Source: CALBPI01 sp039815365 (GTDB lineage Bacteria > Pseudomonadota > Gammaproteobacteria > Steroidobacterales > Woeseiaceae). Taken from it: a DNA stretch of 24,376 nt. Positions within the stretch are counted from its first letter, which is position 1. Every line of letters starts with the position of its first letter. The DNA lies in the NCBI GenBank assembly GCA_039815365.1, contig JBCBZK010000046.1:1-24376 (forward strand), read 5' to 3'. The notes beneath the pieces are model-generated. The model saw nothing but the letters and a program-made list of their open reading frames with translations, searched no databases and was not told where the DNA came from. The translations under genes and the position numbers were made by a program. Positions 14,410-22,910 of this stretch are shown in pieces.

Positions 14410-15696
14410 ATGAATCAACAAGCAATACACCCAAATCTTATTAAACAAATCTGTCGCGCTTTTGTTACGGCAACCACTGCATCATTTGTTATCGCATGCG
14501 GTGGCGGTGGCGGTGGCGGTGGCGGCAGCACGCCTGTTGCGACACCGCCACCAACAACACCGCCGCCGACAATGACTACCGGTGACGACGCGCGACGCGC
14601 GGTATTGGCTGATATCGGTACACAGATTATTCTCCCCGCGTTGCAATCTTTTAATACTGACGCCGCTATGCTCGCGTCAGCGACAATGAGCGTTGCCTCT
14701 GCTCCTAGTGATGCCACAGCGACAGATCAAGCACGAACCGCATGGAACTCAGCCATGGACTCTTGGCAGCGAAATGAGGTGTTGCAAGTTGGACCTTCGG
14801 GACGGTCGAGCAATCCCGATGCTGTGGCGGGTGGTCAGGATTTTCGAGAGTTCATTTACTCGTTTCCATTCACGCTGGATATCTGCGCTCTGGAGCAAGC
14901 CGCATTCGATGGTAGTGCCGTCAATGGGGCGACGCCGATTAACATCACCGGGTTAGGAGCGCTTGAGCATTTGTTGTTCACGGATGCAGCGCCAGCGTCT
15001 TGCAGTGCGCAGCCAACTGCTTCTGCTCGGGCATCACACGCCAATAGGTTGGCTGAACGCATTGCGGTTCTCGCCAACAGCCTCGTGCAAAGATGGGAAT
15101 CGACCGATGGTGATTTTATTGGTCAGTGGAGCACAGCAGGGTTGTCGACGAGCGTCACTTACTCAACGCCACAGTCGGCGCTGGATGCTTTATCCATAGC
15201 TTTATTCTATGTTGAGAAAGTTACAAAAGACCGCAAAGTTGCGCAGCCAGCTGGATTGCCTGTGACTGGCTTGTCGTGCTCGCAGCCAGCAAGTTGTCCG
15301 GAATTCCTCGAATCTTCGCTATCGACTCGATCTGGCACTAATTTGTTGATTAACATTCAAGTTTTCCGCGATGTGTTTACAGGCTTGAACGGCGGCATGG
15401 GTATCAACGATCTGTTGACGGGGATTGACAGGGAGGATGTGGCGACCGAGGTGATTGCTGAGTTGGATGCAGCGATCGCTAGTATCACTTCGATCCAAAA
15501 TGGTGCTGGTTTCGATGCATCCGTTTCTGCGATTAATGATCGAAATGAGTGCATCAATGCTTCTGCCAATTCGCAAGGATTGGAGCCATGTGCATTCCAC
15601 GGTGTATTGAAAACAGCGATGGACACGTTTCGTGGACCGGTTGTATCTGCGCTGAGCCTCGCTATTCCTCAGTCGGCTGCCGGCGACAACGATTAA
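14410..15696 (+). CDS. Imelysin-family (peptidase M75-like) lipoprotein
   Basis: A 428-aa lipoprotein: lipobox VIAC with Cys30, then nine glycines and a Thr/Pro linker, then the imelysin domain (about 60-420). Family segments seen are AWNSAMDSWQRNEVLQVGPS (111-130) and GLGALEHLLF (181-190). The latter corresponds to the GxHxxE-type metal motif, with Gly where the His is expected and the Glu kept (Glu186), as in several IrpA/ICMP-type members. Relatives include the M75 domain of EfeO and iron-regulated IrpA; they bind metal extracytoplasmically rather than act as peptidases. The start is 17 bp after a terminator, with only a weak ribosome site. HTTM follows 18 bp downstream. An iron-capture role is inferred from family and Fur context. 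Confidence 0.9.
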   Translation: MNQQAIHPNLIKQICRAFVTATTASFVIACGGGGGGGGGSTPVATPPPTTPPPTMTTGDDARRAVLADIGTQIILPALQSFNTDAAMLASATMSVASAPSDATATDQARTAWNSAMDSWQRNEVLQVGPSGRSSNPDAVAGGQDFREFIYSFPFTLDICALEQAAFDGSAVNGATPINITGLGALEHLLFTDAAPASCSAQPTASARASHANRLAERIAVLANSLVQRWESTDGDFIGQWSTAGLSTSVTYSTPQSALDALSIALFYVEKVTKDRKVAQPAGLPVTGLSCSQPASCPEFLESSLSTRSGTNLLINIQVFRDVFTGLNGGMGINDLLTGIDREDVATEVIAELDAAIASITSIQNGAGFDASVSAINDRNECINASANSQGLEPCAFHGVLKTAMDTFRGPVVSALSLAIPQSAAGDND

Positions 15697-15714
15697 GGAA
15701 TCATTCAAGCAGCA

Positions 15715-17127
15715 ATGAATCTCCAATCAACGCAGGGCTGGTCCCTGCGCACCCTTAGTTTTCTAACAACGCCGCATAATATCGCGGCGTTGGCCGTTTT
15801 TCGCATCCTTATTGGCAGCCTGATGTGCTTCGGCGCATTGCGTTTTATGTACAACGGTTGGATAGAACGTCTTTTTATCGATCCGGATTTCCACTTTAAG
15901 TACTGGGGTTTCTCTTGGGTCCAGGTGCCCGGCGAAACAGGTTTGTATCTGCTCTATAGCGTTATTGCATTTAGCGCGTTTATGGTCGCCTTAGGCGCAT
16001 TCTATCGAGTCTTTATTGTCGCGTTTTGGTGTCTTTTCACCTATGCGGAGTTAATGGATGTCACGACCTATCTGAATCACTATTACTTCGTTAGCGTCGT
16101 CACGTTTATTCTGTGTTTTCTGTCGCCCCACCGAGCGTGGTCAGTGGACGCGTGGCGTCGACATTCGATTCGTGCAGACACGCTGCCAGCGTGGCAGACC
16201 TACTGGTTGCGGTTCCAAGTCGCTTTGCTTTACTTCTATGCGGGTCTAGCGAAATTCGAAACTGACTGGTTGTTGCATGCGCAGCCGCTCAATATCTGGT
16301 TGCCGCCGCTGAGTGGTTTACCATTCATTGGGCCGTTCTTGGAAAGAACCTGGGTTCATTTTACGTTTTCGTGGTTCGCGTTCGCCTTCGATACGTTCAT
16401 TATTGCTTTCATGCTGTATAAGCCAACACGAATCTATGCATTTTCTATCATCCTGATTTTTCACTTTTTTACCCACTTATTCTTCAACATCGGGCTATTT
16501 CCATTGATCATGGTTTTTGCAGTCCTCGTCTTTTTCGATGCAGACTGGCCACGCGTCGTCGCTTCGCGTTTAGGATTTGTTCTGAATCAATCAGGTTCTC
16601 TACCAGTTCGTTCGCTAAGATGGAGCAGCGCTCAAGTATTCGGTACGGCGACTGTCGCGATGTTCTGCCTGTTGCAATTCATGATCCCTTTGCGTCATTG
16701 GGCATACCCAGAAACCGTGCTTTGGAATGAACAAGGAATGCGTTTCTCCTGGCGCGTTATGCTTCGTGAGAAATCCGGAAGTCTGAGATACCGGGTCATA
16801 CTCGATGATGAACGCGACGTCGTTCTGGTTTCGCCATACGAATACCTGACTGAGCAGCAGTATCGGGAAATGGCTGGGCAACCAGACCTTATTCTACAGC
16901 TTGCTCACCATATTCAGCACGATTATCAACAACGCGGTTTTTCGATGGTCGAAGTGTACGCCGATTCTTGGGTGTCACTTAATGGGCGTGCCGCCCGACG
17001 CATGATTGATCCAGCCGTGAATTTGGCAGCGGTGCAAGACGGACTGGCGATAGCGCGCTGGATTGAGCCGGCACCAACAGAACTCCCTCCATTACAAAAA
17101 CCTTTGCGTTTGGAAGCAAAACAATGA
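15715..17127 (+). CDS. HTTM-domain membrane protein (vitamin K-dependent gamma-carboxylase-like)
   Basis: A 470-aa polytopic protein with about seven or eight membrane segments over residues 22-325 and a soluble C-terminal part (about 340-470). The segment LLYFYAGLAKFETDW (171-185) corresponds to the AGVKKLDADW motif of human gamma-glutamyl carboxylase. Lys180 sits at the position of the catalytic base Lys218 by my alignment. A second family block, YLNHYYFVSVVTFILCFLSP (119-138), is also present. It is shorter than the 758-aa human enzyme. Bacterial homologues have been linked to quinone epoxidation or carboxylation, but most are uncharacterised. The start ATG lies 18 bp after the imelysin stop. 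The stop overlaps the receptor start by ATGA, implying tight co-translation with the TonB receptor. Confidence 0.88.
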   Translation: MNLQSTQGWSLRTLSFLTTPHNIAALAVFRILIGSLMCFGALRFMYNGWIERLFIDPDFHFKYWGFSWVQVPGETGLYLLYSVIAFSAFMVALGAFYRVFIVAFWCLFTYAELMDVTTYLNHYYFVSVVTFILCFLSPHRAWSVDAWRRHSIRADTLPAWQTYWLRFQVALLYFYAGLAKFETDWLLHAQPLNIWLPPLSGLPFIGPFLERTWVHFTFSWFAFAFDTFIIAFMLYKPTRIYAFSIILIFHFFTHLFFNIGLFPLIMVFAVLVFFDADWPRVVASRLGFVLNQSGSLPVRSLRWSSAQVFGTATVAMFCLLQFMIPLRHWAYPETVLWNEQGMRFSWRVMLREKSGSLRYRVILDDERDVVLVSPYEYLTEQQYREMAGQPDLILQLAHHIQHDYQQRGFSMVEVYADSWVSLNGRAARRMIDPAVNLAAVQDGLAIARWIEPAPTELPPLQKPLRLEAKQ

Positions 17128-19310
17128 GACACCTATTTCGATTAGCTTGCCTGAGTGCTTCACTCCTTATGTCTGGGCTAGCGCTAGCGCAAGCTGTAAA
17201 TAACAATAGCGAATCAGACGACACCGAGATCGATGAGATCGTTGTCACGGGTCTCTTTGAAAATGAGGATCGCGTTACTGGTTCTGCTCACAGAATCGGC
17301 GAGGTCGTGCTTGAGGAGTTTCAATACAACGATATCAATCGCGTGCTGAATTTAGTCCCAGGCGTCTATGCCCGGGAGGAAGACGGAGTCGGCCTACGCC
17401 CAAACATTGGTCTACGCGGCAGCAGTGCGGAACGCAGCCAGAAGGTTGCTCTGATGGAAGATGGAGTGCTATTAGCGCCAGCACCATACTCTGCACCAGC
17501 GGCTTACTTTTTCCCGCTCAGCGCGCGTATGGTCGGTGTTGAAGTCTTCAAAGGACCAGCTTCGATTCAATATGGCCCGCAAACGATTGGCGGAGCGATC
17601 AATCTGATCTCTGCCCCCATACCCGACGGTAATGCCGCGATGATCGAGCTATCAGGTGGTAGCGATGGTTATCGACATCTGCATACTCGCGGCGGTTTGC
17701 AGACGGAGACATTTGGTTTTCTTGCCGAGTATATGCACTTGGGCAGCGACGGCTTCAAGAGTCTCGACAACGGAGGCGATACGGGTTTTGACAAAAACGA
17801 GCTCGTCTTGAAAGGTGCTGTTGAGCTCGGGCCGGGAAACTTGGAGTTACGCTTAACCTACGCCGATGAAGTATCGAACGAAACGTATCTTGGACTGACA
17901 GAAGAGGATCTTCGTGCTAACCCTCAGCGGCGCTATGCAGCCAGTGCGCTGGATCGTATGGAATGGGACTGGATTTCAGGGCGTGCGGACTGGCGACAGT
18001 CTATTTTCGGCGGGTCTTTCGAGGCGACAGCATACACTCAATGGTTTGATCGAGCATGGCGCAAATTTAACAATTTCCGTGGTGCAAACATCGGCGATGT
18101 CCTGGCTGTACCTGGCTCTCCTTTCAACCAGTTGTTCGTATCAATTTTGCAGGGCAGCGACACCGACGGCGTTAGCGGCTCGGCCGATGACATTTTGATT
18201 GGCACCAACGACAGGTCATTCTTTTCGTCGGGGCTTCAAGGCCGTCTTGGGTGGGAGTTCGGCAGCAAATTCCAACACAATTTTCAGGTTGGCGCTCGCT
18301 TTCATGTAGATCGAGTCCGTCGTCTCCACGACGAGTTCGCTTTCGAACAATCAACTGGCTTAGTGTCTCAAAACCAGCTTGGCCGAGAAATCCTGACTGA
18401 TAACACGGGCTACACCGAGGCGCTTTCATTGTGGTTTCGCGATGAAATCGCGGTAGAGCGTTGGACGATCGTGCCTGGCTTGCGCGTAGAAGCGATCGCC
18501 AACAGCTTCACGAATCGCATTGTTGGGGCTAAACAGGACAACAATTATGTTGTGGTGCTACCTGGCGTAGGCCTGTTGTATAGAGCTACTGATTCAATTG
18601 ATGTAGTTTTCGGTGCACATCGAGGTTTTTCCCCAGCGGTACCATCATTGACCGACGGGCTAGATGCCGAAGAGTCAGTAAATTACGAGTTCGGCGCGCG
18701 CTGGCGAAGCCCGTTAGGTCGTTTTGAAGCCATTGGCTTTTTTAATGATTACAGCAACCTCACTGCTGTATGTACGGTCTCCGCGGGCTGTACCGACGAC
18801 GAACTCGATACACAAACAAACGCTGGAGAGGTTCGTACGCAGGGTATAGAGTTCGGATGGAATCATGAGTTTTCTTCTAACTTTTACGATGTAACGATCC
18901 CGATAGCGCTCACTTATACGTTTACTGAATCCGAATTTCAGGAGCGTTTCGAGTCGACCAACCCGCAGTTTGGGACGGTAGAAGCCGGGTTCGAAATGCC
19001 CTATATTCCACCGCAACGGGCAAACTTAACGGTTGGGCTACGCGCTGCGAAGTGGGGCGTCAACGCGTCTATCAGCTATATTGATCGCATGCGCGATGTC
19101 GCTAGTGTCGGGAGTTTCGCTGTCAGCGAGGGTTCGGACGAAACCACGATCGTAGACATCGCCGCTAACTACAGTTTTTCAGATAGATGGACGTTTTCAG
19201 CAAGAGTGGACAACGTATTCGATGAGGTCTACGTTGTGTCGCGGAGACCATTCGGCGCTCGTCCGGGGAAGCCGCTTAGTGTGCAGCTTATGGTGGCCTT
19301 CAACCTGTAG
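17124..19310 (+). CDS. TonB-dependent outer-membrane receptor, FecA-like
   Basis: A 728-aa receptor. A signal peptide ends about residue 24 (LALAQA). A TonB box DEIVVTG is at 37-43, directly behind an acidic stretch, so no signalling N-domain is present. The plug domain reads LRPNIGLRGSSAERSQK, LMEDGVLLAPAPYSAP and KGPASIQYGPQTIGGAINL, close in wording to FecA-type ferric citrate receptors. The 22-strand barrel closes with NVFDEVYVVSRRPFGARPGK and ends VAFNL, with Leu rather than the usual terminal aromatic. It overlaps the HTTM gene by 4 bp. Together with Fur boxes upstream this argues for iron import; the ferric ligand cannot be told from sequence. Confidence 0.93.
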   Translation: MRHLFRLACLSASLLMSGLALAQAVNNNSESDDTEIDEIVVTGLFENEDRVTGSAHRIGEVVLEEFQYNDINRVLNLVPGVYAREEDGVGLRPNIGLRGSSAERSQKVALMEDGVLLAPAPYSAPAAYFFPLSARMVGVEVFKGPASIQYGPQTIGGAINLISAPIPDGNAAMIELSGGSDGYRHLHTRGGLQTETFGFLAEYMHLGSDGFKSLDNGGDTGFDKNELVLKGAVELGPGNLELRLTYADEVSNETYLGLTEEDLRANPQRRYAASALDRMEWDWISGRADWRQSIFGGSFEATAYTQWFDRAWRKFNNFRGANIGDVLAVPGSPFNQLFVSILQGSDTDGVSGSADDILIGTNDRSFFSSGLQGRLGWEFGSKFQHNFQVGARFHVDRVRRLHDEFAFEQSTGLVSQNQLGREILTDNTGYTEALSLWFRDEIAVERWTIVPGLRVEAIANSFTNRIVGAKQDNNYVVVLPGVGLLYRATDSIDVVFGAHRGFSPAVPSLTDGLDAEESVNYEFGARWRSPLGRFEAIGFFNDYSNLTAVCTVSAGCTDDELDTQTNAGEVRTQGIEFGWNHEFSSNFYDVTIPIALTYTFTESEFQERFESTNPQFGTVEAGFEMPYIPPQRANLTVGLRAAKWGVNASISYIDRMRDVASVGSFAVSEGSDETTIVDIAANYSFSDRWTFSARVDNVFDEVYVVSRRPFGARPGKPLSVQLMVAFNL

Positions 19311-19396
19311 CACTTAACGAAACCGCGATACCTTTGCAATGTAGACCCATGCATTACCGTGCCGATTTCTGAATTCGCTCTTGGAGTGCCGCTGCC

Positions 19397-19834
19397 ATGA
19401 AAAACACCGCCGTCCTGTTGATGCTTTTACTGTCCGCTGTCGGCTACGCGGCGCCGACCGATGAAGCGCAAATCAAAACAACGCTGATCGAAATGTGGGC
19501 GGCGCTGGAAGAGGGCGATATTGAGCAATACGCGAAATACGTCCACCCAGCCTACACGGTCTTCGGCGAAAGTGATCTCTATCTGGCCGAAGGAAAAGCG
19601 CTTGAACTGCGCAACATGACAGACTGGGTGGGACGTGCGAAACAGGTACATACTGAAATGCACGACGCCGCGGTGACGGTACGCGGCGATACGGCCTGGG
19701 TGACTTACTATTGGACAGACGCGGGCTATACGGACGAAGGGCGGTTCACGAGTCGCGGCAAATCTACCCGTATATTTGTGCGTGAAGACGGGCGCTGGTT
19801 GTGCATTCACGGGCACTTCACGGCTGTAGATTAG
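19397..19834 (+). CDS. Exported SnoaL/NTF2-like (DUF4440-type) protein
   Basis: A 145-aa protein with a signal peptide ending GYAA (about residue 19). It has the single cone-shaped NTF2-like domain: helices TLIEMWAALEEGDIEQYAKYV, then strands with YTVFGESD, DTAWVTYYWTDAGY and the closing TRIFVREDGRWLCIHGHFT. Such domains host small ligands or act as lyases and isomerases; catalytic assignment is impossible here. The ATG at 19397 has TTGGAG ten bases upstream. It follows the TonB receptor by 86 bp on the same strand without a visible terminator, so co-transcription is possible but unproven. Confidence 0.8.
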   Translation: MKNTAVLLMLLLSAVGYAAPTDEAQIKTTLIEMWAALEEGDIEQYAKYVHPAYTVFGESDLYLAEGKALELRNMTDWVGRAKQVHTEMHDAAVTVRGDTAWVTYYWTDAGYTDEGRFTSRGKSTRIFVREDGRWLCIHGHFTAVD

Positions 19835-19871
19835 AGCGGCTAACCATTTGTGCGATTTCGAATCGTCTCTT

Positions 19872-20375
19872 TCAGACCTGATTACTTGTCATCAGCGTCA
19901 CTGCGGCGATGATGTACAGCCCGGCAGTGGCAATGCTCCCTAGCGAGCGGACGTGGTTGAGTCGCGTCCACAGGCTGCCGTACTGATGCCAGTAAGCGGC
20001 GGCCTCGCCAGACGTGTGATCCAGTTGTTCCAGCTTGTTATTCATCGGCACGTTACCGAACATCGTCATCAGAAAGACGGTGGGTACATAGACGACAGGC
20101 GCAAGGATCAGGACCACCAATGCTGCGCCTTGGAACACGACCAAACTGTAGATTGCAAACACCACAGAGAATAGCGTGATCGACAGAATGCCGGCGACGA
20201 ATTGCGTCTTGAGCACGGTGCGGTTGATGTGCTGCATGGATTCGATACCGCCAGCTGGCTCGGATCTGAGTAAGCCCTTCATGATGAACTCGGAGAAGGC
20301 CGAAAAAACGCCGCCGATGATGGCGCTCCAGAGTGCCAGGAAGAAGCAAAAGTATAGTGCCCAGTCGTAAGTCAT
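19872..20375 (-). CDS. DUF1772 membrane protein (anthrone oxygenase-like)
   Basis: A 167-aa protein with four membrane helices. Family landmarks are GVFSAFSEFIMKGL, GIESMQHINRTVLKTQF, NVPMNNKLEQLD and YGSLWTRLNHVRSLGSIATA. DUF1772 proteins resemble anthrone oxygenases of fungal pathways, but bacterial members are largely uncharacterised. The start ATG overlaps the stop of the upstream DUF4345 gene by four bases (ATGA), so it is translated with that gene and the NmrA-like reductase as one unit. Function unknown. Confidence 0.85.
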   Translation of the reverse strand: MTYDWALYFCFFLALWSAIIGGVFSAFSEFIMKGLLRSEPAGGIESMQHINRTVLKTQFVAGILSITLFSVVFAIYSLVVFQGAALVVLILAPVVYVPTVFLMTMFGNVPMNNKLEQLDHTSGEAAAYWHQYGSLWTRLNHVRSLGSIATAGLYIIAAVTLMTSNQV

Positions 20376-20800
20376 GAGCGTGTCTCCTTGATCTGCATTA
20401 CGGTTGATGTTGACGCAGGCGCTTGAGCGATTCGAAGCGCGATCAGCATCCCAGCGATGACAAGTTCGAACAGCGTTGCGCTCACCAAAGACGATGATGG
20501 AAGCCCGTGCATGAGCATGCTGATGATACGACCGACCCCGTAGCTCCCATAAATAATCGCACCGACGACAAGACCGATATCGATAAAACGGGGTTTGACG
20601 CTGCCTAACATCATCAAGCCTCCGGCGATAATCAGTACACCGCTTGGCGCGGCTAGCTCCGACATCAAGCTGGCGTTACGCTCAAAGACCACGTGACTCT
20701 TTTCGAGAAATGTTTTTGGGATCAGCAAAAGCGCGCATCCGATGACACTTAAAGTCGCTCCGGTCGCTCCAAGCGTCATTCTAGTGACTATCTCTCTCAT
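20372..20800 (-). CDS. DUF4345-like membrane protein
   Basis: A 142-aa protein with four predicted membrane helices, including MTLGATGATLSVIGCALLLI, the segment SGVLIIAGGLMMLGSV and LVVGAIIYGSYGVGRIISML. The arrangement (SELAAPSG, then GSYGVGR) is that of DUF4345/DUF4293-type small membrane proteins of unknown function. The start is the ATG at 20800, with GGAGG eight bases upstream inside the end of the previous gene; it overlaps that gene's TGA by four bases. It also overlaps the following DUF1772 start. It is the middle gene of a tightly coupled three-gene unit. Confidence 0.8.
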   Translation of the reverse strand: MREIVTRMTLGATGATLSVIGCALLLIPKTFLEKSHVVFERNASLMSELAAPSGVLIIAGGLMMLGSVKPRFIDIGLVVGAIIYGSYGVGRIISMLMHGLPSSSLVSATLFELVIAGMLIALRIAQAPASTSTVMQIKETRS

Positions 20801-21642
20801 GCCACTGTCCTCCAAATGCCGGTCGCCGCAACATCACGTGCATAGTCGGCAAAGTCCTTGGGTGGACGACCCAGCGCGCGAGCAACGCCATCGGTGATGT
20901 GCGCGTTACGCCCATCCAGCACTGTCGAGAACAGATAGTCGAGCATCCAGACAACATCTTTCGGTGCACCTGACTGTGCGACTTGCGAGACGAAGCTGTC
21001 ATGTGGCACATCGACATAACGGATTTCACGACCCGTTACGCGAGACAGGTCAGCGGCGATATCGGCAATCGTCATCAGTCGGGGCCCCGTGACTTCGTAC
21101 ACTTCACCGTTGTGACGGTTTTCGGTGAGGGCCGCGACAGCGACATCAGCGATGTCGTCTACATCCACGAAAGGTTCGGATTGATCACCTGCCGGTAGCG
21201 TAATCGCGCCGCCAAGTACCATGTCAACAAAAGCGCCTTCTGAGAAATTCTGGTTAAACCAACTCGCGCGTACAATCGTCCATTCAAGGCCAGACGTTTG
21301 AACAATCTGCTCACACGCTTGCGCTTCTTTCTCGCCGCGGCCAGACAGCAAGACCACGCGCTTAACGCCGCGCTTTTTTGCGAGACCGACAAAGGCCTGG
21401 ATCGCATCTGTAGCACCAGGCATCGCAAGATCCGGTGCGTACGTGATGTATACGGCGCTGACGCCTTCAAGACAGGCGTCCCAACTCTTGTCATTGTCCC
21501 AATCGAATGACGGTGTGGCCGAGCGCGAACCAATGCGTACGGTTTGATTGCGTTGCTTCAGTCGCTCGACGACACGGCGTCCAGTTTTCCCCGTGCCGCC
21601 CAAAACTAAGGTAAGGCCTTCGGTGTTGTGCTCTATGTTCAT
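20797..21642 (-). CDS. NmrA-like NAD(P)-dependent reductase (atypical SDR)
   Basis: A 281-aa Rossmann-fold protein. The dinucleotide loop is VLGGTGKTGRRVVERL, with GGTGKTG at 15-21. IGSRSAT after the second strand suggests NADP(H) preference. Further family features are VKRVVLLSGRG and WTIVRASWFNQNFSEG, then PFVDVDDIADVAVAAL and YEVTGPRLMTIADIA. Such NmrA/EasG-like proteins act as quinone or imine reductases or as redox sensors. The start ATG has CGGAG nine bases upstream. The AraC regulator on the same strand ends 105 bp upstream and is the likely activator. The small membrane genes follow with ATGA overlap. Confidence 0.9.
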   Translation of the reverse strand: MNIEHNTEGLTLVLGGTGKTGRRVVERLKQRNQTVRIGSRSATPSFDWDNDKSWDACLEGVSAVYITYAPDLAMPGATDAIQAFVGLAKKRGVKRVVLLSGRGEKEAQACEQIVQTSGLEWTIVRASWFNQNFSEGAFVDMVLGGAITLPAGDQSEPFVDVDDIADVAVAALTENRHNGEVYEVTGPRLMTIADIAADLSRVTGREIRYVDVPHDSFVSQVAQSGAPKDVVWMLDYLFSTVLDGRNAHITDGVARALGRPPKDFADYARDVAATGIWRTVA

Positions 21643-21712
21643 TGACTTGCTCCGTTAGGGTGTTTACAAGTCAAAAATTACGGCAATTCTGCGTGATGCT
21701 CTTGCCGATCAA

Positions 21713-21728
21713 TGCCAGAGTTTTGGCA
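21713..21728. promoter_or_regulatory. Short inverted repeat upstream of the NmrA operon
   Basis: TGCCAGAGTTTTGGCA pairs TGCCA with TGGCA about 70 bp before the NmrA-like start. A further TGCC half-site lies ten bases to its left. It could be an AraC-type regulator site; the evidence is only position and symmetry. Confidence 0.25.
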
Positions 21729-21747
21729 GATCGCGACAGTCGTCGTA

Positions 21748-22755
21748 TCAGTCGTTGGTCGCGTGCAGTCGGTAGGATCGCGGCGTTTGCCCAGCCCAAC
21801 GTTTAAACGCTCGTGTGAAGCCACTCTGTTCTGCGAAGCCTGTCAGAAATGCAATTTCCGCCAAGCTGTATTGCGTCTCACGAAGCAACCGCTGTGCGAG
21901 GTCTTTGCGAGCGAGATCTACGACAGTTTGAAACGAGTGCCCTTGCTCTGAAAGTCGTCGTTGCAACGTACGCGCCCCCATGCCTAATTCCGAGCCGATG
22001 CGGGAGAGCGTCGGCACCCCTTCGCTCAAACTACGAGCAACGGCGCGTCGCACTTGTTGCTCAAAACTGTCTTCGCGCTCTCGTGCCGCGAGCTGTTGCT
22101 CGAGATGCTGATCAAAAAAAGACGCAATCGTCTCGTCGCCGAGCTTGTTAGCGACATCAATGCTCCGTTCGCTGACCAACAACGCATCACGTCCCGCGTT
22201 GAAATGTACATCGCAGCCAAAATGCGCTTCAAAAACCGATGTGTCCCCTCTAGCCGGATGCCTAAAGTGAACTGCAAGGGGCGTGAATGTGCCTGTGCTG
22301 ACTTCCCGGCTGATTGCATGAACGGCCGATAGACTGGCCTCGTTTGATAGCAGCATACCGGCCCTGCCGTCGCCGTCCTTGTCGAGGTTGAAGAACAAAC
22401 CGTCGCTTGTCGACTCTAGGGAATACGTTTCCGCGCTACCCAAAACATGGCCGTAGCGCTGAGATCTTAAGTAGGAGCCACGTAAGTCAGGCGCTGACTT
22501 CCAGGCCAAACCGAAGGCGCCATACTCGTCACACCGCATCGCTGCGCCAATCCGCAGCGGCAATGCCAAGCCGTTCGGATCACGGTCAGCTAGCGCCGCA
22601 AAAAAATCGTAGTATGCCGACGATGGCACCATGCGCGTGTGATCAACCGGGCCGTCCGGTGCGAGACCGAGTTTTTCGACAAGGTCACGTGTGTCGACAC
22701 CAGGCGTTGCCTGGCTGATCACCTTATAGACATATAAAGAAGTGATCTGACTCAT
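21748..22755 (-). CDS. AraC-family transcriptional regulator
   Basis: A 335-aa regulator. The N-terminal part (about 10-200) is the 'arabinose-binding' type domain found in OruR/ArgR-like and virulence regulators, for example MVPSSAYYDFFAALADRDP and DEYGAFGLAWKSAPDLRGS. The C-terminal AraC DNA-binding domain (about 235-330) shows TLSRIGSELGMGARTLQRRL and YSLAEIAFLTGFAEQSGFTR, then AFKRWAGQTPRSYR. The ATG at 22755 (MSQITSLY) gives the normal family length; the frame runs 44 codons further up but without family similarity or ribosome site. It precedes the NmrA/DUF4345/DUF1772 unit on the same strand and is divergent from the CDGSH gene, so either may be its target. Confidence 0.92.
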   Translation of the reverse strand: MSQITSLYVYKVISQATPGVDTRDLVEKLGLAPDGPVDHTRMVPSSAYYDFFAALADRDPNGLALPLRIGAAMRCDEYGAFGLAWKSAPDLRGSYLRSQRYGHVLGSAETYSLESTSDGLFFNLDKDGDGRAGMLLSNEASLSAVHAISREVSTGTFTPLAVHFRHPARGDTSVFEAHFGCDVHFNAGRDALLVSERSIDVANKLGDETIASFFDQHLEQQLAAREREDSFEQQVRRAVARSLSEGVPTLSRIGSELGMGARTLQRRLSEQGHSFQTVVDLARKDLAQRLLRETQYSLAEIAFLTGFAEQSGFTRAFKRWAGQTPRSYRLHATND

Positions 22756-22910
22756 ACCGACAAAAATACACGATACGTCACCTAATCGGGAACAGAGTTT
22801 TGGCGTCTCGCTGGCGCGTTCGAAGCGTGTTCGGGTGTGCCACATCAAAGCGCAGTTGATGCGCATTTTTTTGACTGTCAAAGCCACAGTGATAGTGGGA
22901 CGATCTGACC

